Shown here: one piece after another, positions 47,110 to 57,059 of the stretch
How the letters are laid out: every line of letters starts with the position of its first letter
Numbering within the stretch: position 1 is the first letter of the stretch
Source of the DNA: Isoetes taiwanensis
Lineage: Eukaryota; Streptophyta; Lycopodiopsida; Isoetales; Isoetaceae
DNA: 64,000 bases
NCBI GenBank assembly: GCA_021234155.1
Contig: JAJEKV010000017.1
Coordinates: forward strand, 489,467 to 553,466
Direction: 5' to 3'
Notes under the pieces: generated by a model
Databases searched by the model: none
What the model was told of the DNA's origin: nothing
Seen by the model: only the letters and a program-made list of their open reading frames with translations
Made by a program: the position numbers and the translations under genes

Positions 47110-47533
47110 TGTTGAAAATGTTATCATCCAAAGATTTAACAGCTTTAAGACAAAAATGACTATTGTTTTAATGGTGATGGCATTGGAAATGTTAGTGACA
47201 GAGAGGACTGGACATGGAGATTAGGTTATGGCATTTGTGGGATAGAGGCATATCTCGCGGAATAGCTAGATAGGAGCCAGGATCTGAGGAGGCGTATGAG
47301 CCGTGACAGCCTGAAGGAACCGGATTATTGAAGCCGAAGTTGTGAAGTGCGTGCAATTCAGGACCGAGATTAGATTTGATTGTGTATCCAAAGATCCGTG
47401 TTTGAATCGGCTTGGTGGCGTGATTTGTTTCCTACATTGTGTAAGGTGTATCCCGTGATTATTATCCGTGGAGATTGTTGAAGGAGGAAGAGACCGCTTT
47501 CTGGATTCAAATCCTAGGCCTATTTTTATCATC
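47110..47533 (+). repeat. LTR 2 of the copia array
   Basis: Matches LTR 1 and LTR 3. It begins TGTTGAAAATG and is followed at 47534 by TGGTATCGTGAGCC. Confidence 0.8.
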
Positions 47534-47689
47534 TGGTATCGTGAGCCGTGGTCATAATTATGGAAACAAATTCTGCTGCAACAGTATCTAATCAACCATT
47601 GACTCGTGGAGCCAGAGAGAACCGCGGATTGCTTCGTGAAAAAATTAATAAAAAGATAAAGGAATCGCATTACTTTTGTGTAGGATGGG

Positions 47690-48790
47690 AAATGGGCATT
47701 TGCATGAAGTAAAAAGGATGTGGAAAGTCGGGAGTTTTATCATGAAGGTGAAGATAAAATATGTTTGGAGAATGCTTTATATACCCCTCGTATGTTATTT
47801 AACTTGATTTCAATTGCAAGTAACTTAGTAGACTCCTGGATATATAAAAGTAAATTTTGATTCTTATCGCCAGGAAATGGTGGGTAAATCTGTAGAAGGA
47901 TATATGCAAGAAGAAAAGGGAAATTGTATTGTTTTTGATGTCGCGGCCTTGTGTTGGAAGTGTTAATTTATTAGATTTGTGGCATCCTCGATTTGGCCAT
48001 GTAAATAATGCAACCATAAAATCATGAGCAAACATAATTTGGTAGAAGATTTGCCACAACGATAATCAAGTAAGAGCACAAAAATTTGTCGGTTGTATGT
48101 TTGGGAAGCAAACTAGACACAATTTTTGGGCTCCAGTTTGCCAAGACTTTGGGACTTTTTGAATTTGGTACATACAGATTTGTGCGGACCTGCGGTTGTT
48201 CGTGAGTATGAGTGGCAAGACATATTTCATCACATTTATTGATGATTTTTTTTTTTTGGAGAAAAGGAAGTGCCACTTTTAATTTTTGTAATAAAAGTAC
48301 ATGCAACACCACGTAAGGAGATTACTACGAGCTCACACACCTCAACTTCTTCATCTCCCCGGCTTTATTTAGTCTCCTAATGAGACAAATAGAAAAATTT
48401 ACATACCAAGTTACCCCGTAACATGTAACAACACCCGATGAGGTAGGAAAAAAAAAACAAGTATGTGATCGCTGTCTTGAGAACCCTGCTTTTTGAAGTA
48501 ACCTCAGATGCAATCCTTATTGATGATTTTTCCCGAGAACAAAATGTTATTTTTTGAAATCGGCGATCAAGCATTCCAGTGCATTCCGCTTTGCATCTAG
48601 CGCGTTTTAACGCAGAGACGCCTAGGAAGTTGAAAACGCCGCGCCGTATTCGGGGAGAATATATGTCTCGGCATTCATGCGCTTTGTCATGAGAAAGGGA
48701 TTAGACGCCAATTTACATGCGATATACCACGTTGTAATGCCATCGCGAGAGAGAAAAAAAACAGATAACTTATGAACGCCAGAAGATCTA
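47690..48790 (+). pseudogene. Copia pol fragment, array copy 2, interrupted
   Basis: It repeats the copy 1 stretch, with MVGKSVEGYMQEEKGNCIVF and FDVAALCWKC better preserved here. The integrase reads SMSGKTYFITFIDD, is then interrupted by a 266-bp insertion (48251-48516), and continues with FSREQNVIF-like sequence and HEKGIRRQFTC. Confidence 0.8.
48251..48516 (-). mobile_element. Poly(A) retroposon (SINE-like) inserted in the integrase
   Basis: A 15-bp target duplication, TTATTGATGATTTTT, stands at 48236-48250 and 48517-48531. The insert begins with a T-run on the plus strand, so its poly(A) tail is on the minus strand and the insertion is in reverse orientation. Array copy 1 lacks the insert and has the single TTATTGATGATTTTT, which is an empty-site control. 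No A/B box is obvious at the minus-strand 5' end, so the exact family is not known. Confidence 0.85.
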
Positions 48791-48960
48791 TGTTAAAACA
48801 TGCGTGGCTGCCAAAAAGGTAAAATGTGGTAGGATGTAAATGGATCTAAAAAAAAAAAAGGGAGTCGACGGAAACATTGAAAGATATAAAGCGGATTGGT
48901 GGCTCGAGGATTCGAGATGCCATAGGTATTAAACCGAGCAAATGCCGGGCCAAGCGGGAG

Positions 48961-49388
48961 TGTTGAAAATGTTATCATCCAAAGATTTAACAGCTTTTAA
49001 GACAAAAATGTCTATTGTTTTAACGGTGACGCGGCATTGGAAATGTTAGTGATGAGAGGGACGGACAGGGGAGATTAGGTTACGGTGATTTGTGGGGATG
49101 CAGGCATATCCGCGGAATAGCCGATAGGAGCCGTGGATCTGAGGAGGCGTATGGAGCCGTGGACACCGAAGGAACTGGATTGTTGAAGCCGAAGCCAGAA
49201 GTGCAATCTTAGACCGAGATTAGATTTGGATTGTGTATCCAAAGATCCGTTTGAATCGTATGCGTGGTGACTAATTTGAGCCCTACATTGTGTAAGGTGT
49301 ATCCTAGATTGTTATCCGGGTGGAGATTGTTGAAGAAGGAGGAAGAGACCGGGCTTTGGGTTCAAATCCTGTGCCTATTTTCTATCGC
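48961..49388 (+). repeat. LTR 3 of the copia array
   Basis: Matches LTR 1 and LTR 2. It is preceded by GGGCCAAGCGGGAG, the best-preserved polypurine tract of the array, and ends near CTATTTTCTATCGCT. Confidence 0.8.
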
Positions 49389-49439
49389 TTAACGCTTGTG
49401 GTTGAAGCTCGCTTGTCAGCCGCTGTTGCTGTTTTACAT

Positions 49440-49918
49440 CTTCGGGTTGGAGCATAGGTGATTATTGATTCATCATCATCAATCCAGAACTCTTCTTTTG
49501 ATGCCAATGGAATAGGCCTCATCGGGCCTCAGCCATCTTTGAGCATAAGGGCTTCAAGCTTGATCTATCTTGAAGGACAACAACAACTTTTTGGCATTGG
49601 AGCAGATGCAAAGAGGTTCGTGAAACGGGAGGAACCCCGCCCCTCAGAAGTACAGCCTTTGAGCGGGAAGAGGGCTTATCGCTTTCTTAGTAATCGCATA
49701 GGAATTTGTTAGAGGTCCCCATAGTACTTGCTTTTAGAGGGAAGAAGTTGAGCAGGTATTTCCAACGAATATGAACCTTTTGTATCTAAACCACTCGCCA
49801 TCATAGTTGTTATGGATTAAATTCTTCCTATCCGCCCCTTGAGGGGTCCTAATAAGGCTTCGCACCATTCATTATTATTATTAATATAAAAACTTGCCTT
49901 CAAAAAAAAAAAAAAAAA
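49440..49918 (+). other. Possible LINE or SINE 3' end with poly(A)
   Basis: A stretch ending in a run of about 18 A after AATATAAAAACTTGCCTTC. An 84-codon open frame (49458-49712) has no recognised content. A poly(A) end next to the LTR array suggests a retroposon, but no target duplication was found. A GATA microsatellite follows (49926-49942). Confidence 0.35.
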
Positions 49919-49942
49919 AGAAAAGATAGATAGATAGATACA

Positions 49943-51083
49943 TAGTGTGTTTTTTATGTCCACAGGAACCCAAGCCTCGAAAGAAAATTGGGGAACTAAG
50001 TAATAATAACAAAATATAAACAACAGATAATAACACCTCTAGAATAGAGGTGGGCATTCTAGATGAATTGCAGCATTTCACACGTTTTCTTTTAGGCATT
50101 TAGCATTATAGTTATGGTCATATCTATGTTTAAGTAAATACAAATAAGACATTTTGCAGAACATATATTTCTTTCGGGCAACTAACATTCTAGCCATTGA
50201 TCCAACTTTACATGTGTTGCATTAAAAAGATAGAACAACAGGTCAATTGCATGGCATGCATTTGTTTTCCTGAGCATGTAGCATGGTTCAAGCTTTCTAG
50301 TCATATTTATGTCGCATCATGAACATGAAAAACAAAACTAGTCCCATATATTTGGGCGAAAATGCTATTTGGTAGCAAAGACTATCTTACATTTGTTTCC
50401 ATGATGCAGGTTTATTTGTTTTTTCTTCATCTTTATCAATTCACCCCATCACTCGTTCATTCATCTCATTCAATCTATAAACATGTTGCTACATTCAGCA
50501 TCAAGTAGCCAGATGATTTGTTAACCTTAGTTTCTATTTTGCAGAATTCATCCGCTTTTCTCCTTAGTAATATCAAATCTATTTTTTGCTTTACTTTCTT
50601 CATAAAAATATGAAATGCATTTCAACTTCACTCATCCATTTCGCTTTCAATCCATAAGTATGCTACACTAACTCTACCATCCAAAGCATCAACATGGTTT
50701 GCTAACTCTATTTTGCCTTTTTTTTGGTTCATCATTTCATTTTTCATGCATTACTTTCTCCCGTTTCATAATTCATCTACTTGGTTTGTTTGTTTATCCT
50801 TCAGGTAGCTGTATTCTTCACACCTTTGCATCTACTGGCCATATTCTTCATAGTAGACTTTCTTTGACAGTTGCGTTAGCCAATGGGACCAGTCACATTT
50901 TTCTTTTGGGCACAATGTCACCAGGTTTGCCATATCTCTCAAGAAGGTTAGAACACTTTGATAAGGGTTCAAGAACAACTTTCTAGAAAATGCTGCCTTT
51001 TATAGTGATGAGTACCTCTTCTTCAAGCATTTGTTCGGGCATGGAAGAAAAAAAAACGATCCTTATCGAATTCTTTGTTTTTG
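49943..51083. other. AT-rich sequence, nothing supported
   Basis: No tandem array or conserved coding segment. A 95-codon frame at 50699-50986 is T-rich and low in information. Confidence 0.4.
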
Positions 51084-51300
51084 GTTATCACTTTATTGGC
51101 TAGTGCTGATAACCATTATCAAGATATTGGTGGGAGTACCGATAACTAGTTATCGCGACTATTCCACCTATATAAGCCCGATAGTAGAATTATCGCTTGC
51201 CCTCTACTGATAACCAAAGATGCATGGCCCTGATCGCATGTACCATCATCAAGATATTTGTTATCGCCTTGGCCGCACCGATAACCTTACCTTTTATATA
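51084..51300 (+). promoter_or_regulatory. Cluster of GATAAC motifs before a TATA box
   Basis: At least seven GATAAC or GTTATC words occur in about 200 bp, including the palindrome CGATAACTAGTTATCG near 51140. TATAAGC and a TTTTATATACC box (about 51290) follow. GATAA is the core of plant I-box elements bound by MYB-type factors. A short frame MVLKNKSK begins at 51383 with a stop soon after. No downstream gene is recognised. Confidence 0.4.
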
Positions 51301-52149
51301 CCTTGGCTTCTTCTAAAACCTAGACTCGATCTAATAGATTTTGGATTATTCTTCATCCAATCGCTGATCCATTGAAATCATCATGGTCCTCAAGAATAAA
51401 TCAAAGTAAATATGGTGGAAGATCTATGGATGGGTTGTGTCGACTGAAATACTTGACACGAGTTTGTAGCCGAGAAAGTCCAATCCAAACCCTATCTTTC
51501 TCTAGGCACTTCGTGATTCCTCTAAAAAGTCGGCCCCATCACTTTAGAAAATCAAAAAGCCATCATTCAAATTCATTTTGTGTGTTGCTCTCCGTGTGCA
51601 TAGTTTGACTTTCATTGCCAAATTTTTACCAATGTTTGATCTCTGTGAATTTGGCCTTATCAAATTTTAATTTACATTTATAAGCGTATTTTTCTACCAA
51701 ACTCTCGCAAATATACTCCTCAACATTTATCTTTGCATTTTCATTACCACTTGTTTGAGGCACTACGCTGTGTTTGTTGTAGCTCGTTTCTAAACTTCCT
51801 CCATGTCTTTCATTTCATTGGCTAATTTGTTTGAGGCACTACAATGTGTTTGTTGTAGCTTGGTTTTTCTGAATCCTCCACGTGGTATTAATAGCTAACA
51901 TAAATAATGATGAGGAGCCAATCATCCATAAAGTTGCTTCAGGATTATCCTTATTATCAAAGAGAACTTGCTCAAACTGCAAGTTCCCAAAGGAATAATC
52001 AGTCTAATTGTTTTGGTAGCCCAACAAATGGGGTTAGGAACTTTCGACGAATTTCATGGAATGCCCGAAGTTTTGTTTATTCCATAAGATGCCCTTTGGT
52101 CAACGACATTACGCCCATGGCGCCCCCACTATCTCCCTCGACAAGTTAT
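51301..52149. other. Unassigned sequence, short open frames
   Basis: A phrase with GTTTGAGGCACTAC and GTGTTTGTTGTAGCT is duplicated at about 51750 and 51830. The open frames at 51372-51608 and 51907-52161 have no family. Confidence 0.35.
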
Positions 52150-52260
52150 TTTATAAATTAGTGGAAACCCTTCCTGGGTTCTAATATGGAAACCCTTCCG
52201 ACTTCCAAAACCCGGAAGGGTTTCCAAATTAGAACCCCTAAGGGTTTCCATAAAAAATAT
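52150..52260. repeat. GGAAACC hairpin array, block 3
   Basis: GGAAACCCTTCC words face GGAAGGGTTTCC and AAGGGTTTCC words, a close relative of the CTCCC version at 33.7 and 36.5 kb. It ends in CCATAAAAAATATT, the same tail. Confidence 0.8.
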
Positions 52261-54604
52261 TATAATTTTGGATTTCATGTAACCACCGGCACTAATGCCG
52301 ACCTTAAATTTACGTGACTTTAATTCATGGGCCCGCTTCGGAAGAGATTTTCTTCGGAGAATGAGCTATGGCTTGGATGTCAAGATGCTTCTAACAGGTA
52401 ATTTTTAGCTTAGTCTTGATTTTTTCTAGCCTTGATTTTTCTCTTCACGATCATAGATCATAGATCATTCCCGGGTAGTATGGCGGGTACTCTCCATCTC
52501 CGTGATGCCCTAATCATTTAAAAATATGACCCCCAGATACTCACCATAGCCTAAATGGTCTGCTCAAGTTAATGGTGGAAAGAGGCTCGCCTACCCGCAT
52601 ACGTCTACAAAGAACCGGCAGTGAGATAGACGGTCTGAAGAAAGAATACGTCTATGAAGAACTGAAATGAAAAAGTATCGGAATAGGTCCGGTCTGAAGA
52701 ATAGGAAGTAAGGCCGAAATGGGAAAAATTTAATAGGTCTCGCATGAAGAAAAAGGGCGTAGAAATATATGGAAAAGAAGTCGGAATAGGAAAAGGCCCG
52801 AATAGGTTTGGCCCTTGAAGAGATGTAGTAAAGAAACCAAAATATGTAATGTGCCACGAAAAGAAATGTAATGGGAAGAGCCGCCCCTTGTCTCGGGTAA
52901 GGATTTAGCATAGCCCTTTACCGCTCTTGCATTGGAAGTCGCTCTATAGGTTTTTTTCCTCGCAGCTATTGCGCTTTTGATCTTCGTGTTTTTTTTTGAT
53001 CTAGTGGAGGATAAATACAGTTTTGTTTCCATATTCATTTGCTTTTGATTTTGCTGCGACGCCAATTAACTCATGTTAGAACGACTCGAACTTCAGAATC
53101 GCCTACCAAAGCGCCGTCTTGCCCACCATGAGCAGGAGAGATCAAATTGTGGACGATTTGGTAGGCTACCCACCTCAAATCTTGGCCGGAAATTTTTCCT
53201 CGCAATTTAAAGGTGCAAATATTTGAGAAATGCCGTTCAGCCTATATGTAGCTATTGATCTTAAAATCTTTCTCGTAATCGCATTCTATAGTATTTGAGT
53301 TGATGAAACTGGCAAGAGATCGCATTGAAAAACTTCTGCTTAGATGAACTTCTTCTTTGACCGGAGCGAATTTTTTTTGTGGAGGATTACCTTTTATGCC
53401 ATAGATTTAAAACAATTTACGGATCCAAAAACTGTAACTTGTGAATTGGGAAAGATCCATGATGCTTTAATCAAAGAAACAATACTTCAAGAATGGGGAG
53501 CATGTAGATGCAAGCATTAGTACCGCACCATGATGTTTTGTATAAACGTACCGAGCATGAAACGTTAGTTATGGAACCCGGCCGCGAACTTCCGATTGGG
53601 GAAGACTCATGATATTGTTGTACCCGCCAAGAATACTTCGCTATGGAGAGTACATAGTCAGATAGGCCGGTTCTACAACCGGGAATGAATTGTTGTGATG
53701 ATTCCCCCGTGATGTTGCTAGAGAAAATGAGAAGCTAGAGAAAAGCTCAAGCAATTTAGATGCTAATGATATAGGGACAAAACAATTTGAGTTTGGCCTT
53801 GGCAATGCTGAATCTAATGAAGGTTGATGATGATGCCAGAGAGTGACGTAAGCCCCGCTTGAGCCGCGGAAATTGGTCCTTTGGCTGATTCTTTTCAATA
53901 AGTAGATCGACCAAGCCCGCCACTAAGGTTGTTGCATCGATCGAACCGTGATATGCATGGTTCTTCTTAAAAGAATGTATACTTTGGTATGATTTGTACC
54001 ATATCTTATATGCAGCAGAGTTTGGCTGTAGGTTCGGGTCTTTGAATTTCCACGCTATTTTGTCATGAAAATCTTAATGAAAGTGGTCATTTTCGATCCG
54101 AGTCCGTGGCATGTAGAAGTTAACCCCGCTCCAGTTGATAGCAATATCGACAAAATGTGCAAACAGGATCCGCCGTAATTTTCCAAAATGCAGTTTATAA
54201 TCATGTTTTCCATCTATTCGCTTTTAAATGCAATTGTTTGTATTTTTGTCTTCAAATGCCAATCGCTATATCTCTTTGTTCTCTTGAATTTTAAGATTTA
54301 AGATTTAGGCCTTTCCTTTTCTTAATAAGAAGGTATTGTGCCTTTTAATTTTTACCGGAACGTGACATAGCTTTGTATTCTAAGAGCTAGCATTGTTCCT
54401 CTTGACGCCTCCTCCAAAAGAAACCGCTTTTAGTATATAGATAGGGTTACAACTTTATCATATTTTGAGTTCTAAAAAATAGAATCTAACATAGAATCTA
54501 ACATTTAACAAAAGACAAAGGTTATGCAATAGAGATTATGTAGAGCATAGTGCCATGATGCAACATAATAGAGTGCAACTTCACATCGACGCGACTATCG
54601 AAGT
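52261..54604. other. Interior between two hairpin blocks; no gene supported
   Basis: CG-rich for this window, with many short frames on both strands. A direct imperfect repeat lies at 53433-53507 and 53587-53653, each with a word like TTGGGAAAGA or TTGGGGAAGA, then CATGAT. The minus-strand frames at 52591-53065 are unrecognised. Confidence 0.4.
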
Positions 54605-55125
54605 TTCTACCCTCGCATGTGGAAACCTAACTTTATTTTTCCTCCTTATATGGAAACCTTAACCCGCTTTCCTCCTCCCGTGAAACCCTTCCTATTTTCT
54701 TCCTCTCCTGTGGAAACCCCTTCCCAATTTCCATCAGCGCAAGGAAATCGAAAGGTTTCCACCCAAAAATTTGAATTTTGAGTGACGCGTCATTGAACGC
54801 GGGCCTTTAATGTCGGGCGTCCGGTAGAGTTGCGGAGCCATAAAGGCTCACGGTGTAAAATATTTAAAAAATAATTTTGTGGAACCCTTCCGGCTTTATT
54901 GGAAACCTTCCGCCACGCTTCCATGGAAACCCTTCCGCTTTTAGTGGGGAAAACCCCTTCCCGGGTTTCAAATCGAAAACCGGAGGGTTTTGATGGAAAA
55001 CCCTTCCCGGGTTTTATTGAAACCCAAGGGTTTCCACTAAAAAACCGCATGGGTTTCCATGGTGCCTAAGGGTTTCCACATGGAAAGCCGAAGGGTTCCA
55101 TTAAAACCCTAAGGGTTTCCATGGA
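54605..55125. repeat. GGAAACC hairpin array, block 4
   Basis: On the left, about five GGAAACC- and GAAACCCTTCC-type words. On the right of a short AT-rich part, several AAGGGTTTCC words in inverted order. It ends CATGGAGGCCAACCCAAAC, matching the end of block 2 in form. The block at 54770 also has an AT-rich tail like blocks 1-3. Confidence 0.8.
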
Positions 55126-57059
55126 GGCCAACCCAAACGGGCGATTTAGAACAATCGCGGCTGGCATGGAGAAATAAAGATATCACCAAATGCGTTCTAG
55201 ATTTTGTATTTCATCAAAAGCCCGTATTTTTTCCTCAAAGAACACAAAGCAAAATTGTCTCGGGCCATGAGCTGCGGATACGATTCCCCTTTGATCATCC
55301 ATTTGGAGCAGATTGGTTTAGGAATTAGTCTCCAATTACAGGCACATCTATTTGTTTCTCATGTTCTTTGTTTCTGCGTTCTGAGTCTCATCCATTTGGA
55401 GCAGATTGGTTTAGGAATTAGTCTCCAATTACAGGCACATCTATTTGTTTCTCATGTGCATTTGAAATTTCAAACAACACAAAAACTACTTGGTATAAGC
55501 GTTGACCAAGAGCATCCCATGAAATCATCAAAACTGAAGGGTATGTCTGAAATTTGTCATAACATAAAGGTATCTTTGTATCCTTTAAAATTTGACAAAT
55601 TTAATCTAAAACGTCATAGACAAATTTTAAAAATCATATATTATGCTTAAGCTCCATATTTGCAACCTGAGCCTCCATTTTCAGAAATTATGTAAAGGAT
55701 ACCAGAGTTGAATGTGCAGCTTTTGAAAAACCCTATTGCCCCCTTTCTAATGTATATTTACAATCACAATTAATGTACAACGGGTACATGTACAGGTGGA
55801 AGACACATCTCAACTGTACAAGTTCAGTTTATTATACTGTGCCCAAAAGATCCTAATGTGGGCCAATGTAGATGGACTAATTTATAGTATCCACAAGGCA
55901 TGACCTTTGTGAGCCAAAGAATTTAGAGACTTGATCAAAATTGTTCCTCCTGTTTTGGACAAATTTATCATGCTTTTAGCAAATAAAATGAACCTCATTT
56001 CCCTTTGTCATGCATAACAGATATCCGGATGCTTACATAGCTGCACTGCATCAGATGGAAGTTGTCATCCTCATCTCGCCACTTAGCTTGAGTTAATAAT
56101 TTGTTATAACAAAATGGCACATCCTCAAACAGGGCAGACATTGAACGCATCAGCTGCATTCATATGAGGTTAGGAGCATCCTATATAGCCGACGAGCTCT
56201 TCTGTAAGTGTGGGTAGTCCATCATTTAGAATATATTGAGCTTCAACCTGCTATTTGTCTTATGGTTCTGCCAACTGCAACCTGCAGACCAATTCATTAT
56301 TCCATCTATTTCACTGACTCTAATGCACAGCCCCTCCTGAAAGAATTTGATACTCAACATCGGTAATGTGGATGCTTATATGGAAATACAAAGCACGCAA
56401 CTTACCAGATTAGTCTCATTCCCTGTAATGGAAAAGCATAACACCCAACCCATTTGCACTTTCTTTCTGTCTCAGCCTACAAAAATGTATCATATTAGTG
56501 AAGCACAGACCAAAAATTGTTAAGACTAATGAGCTCGCCTTACCATACAAGAGTGAATAAGAAACTAACTCACAAGAGCCGCAGCCACTCGGCAAGCATG
56601 TCTGAAATTTATTGACTACTTTTTAGAAAGCTCAAAAAACTAGTAACCCTTTTAAATAGGACTAGATGCAATAAAGGTTAATGATAAACTCTCCATTTAT
56701 ATTCAGTTAATTAATAAAATCCAAAGAAGAGAACTCTACTTTTACTATCCAGACAACTGACACTAAACCAATTTATTGGACGATCTTTGATGGCATCTTC
56801 AACTAATCACCTGCTCATTTAGCCAAGATCTATCCTAGGCCTGGCTTCTTCATAAATCAGTTTACTTGCTTCAAAAAAATTTTGATCCCGCGAGAGGTCA
56901 TAAATCCTTTTCTCAGTCATTTGTTTGCTCCGTGTCCCGCTTCATTCTTGGGTTGAATTGAAACCACCAAATTGAAAAACCTTAGATGCTGGCAGAACCT
57001 AAGCCTATCATTCTGGTGTTATTGTTTAAAATGACTTCTGTTATCGAATTTGGGAATGA
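55126..57059. other. Intergenic sequence with a perfect 70-bp direct repeat
   Basis: A 70-bp segment at 55295-55364 is repeated without change at 55388-55457, 23 bp apart. The offset of 93 is a multiple of three, so the plus-strand frame (55204-55650) stays open through both copies. Beyond this the region holds no recognised gene. Further RSH1 exons (the ACT domain) were looked for here and not found. Confidence 0.6.

Larger units (their letters stand above)
42751..49388 (+). mobile_element. Tandem copia array: internal-LTR-internal-LTR-internal-LTR
   Basis: Three LTRs of about 425 bp all begin TGTTGAAAATGTTATC, at 44076, 47110 and 48961. Between them are internal regions in the same order. 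From LTR1 to LTR2 is 3034 bp, and from LTR2 to LTR3 is 1851 bp. The unit 42751-45771 matches 45772-48790. The third internal copy stops near 48790, and a short different tail then leads to LTR3. After LTR1 and LTR2 comes TGGTATCGTGAGCC, the copia primer site with a small change. Almost all of gag and protease is missing; GAG-pre-integrase and integrase parts remain. Sharing of LTRs between neighbours is the signature of unequal recombination between LTRs. The copies differ by many small indels. Confidence 0.85.
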
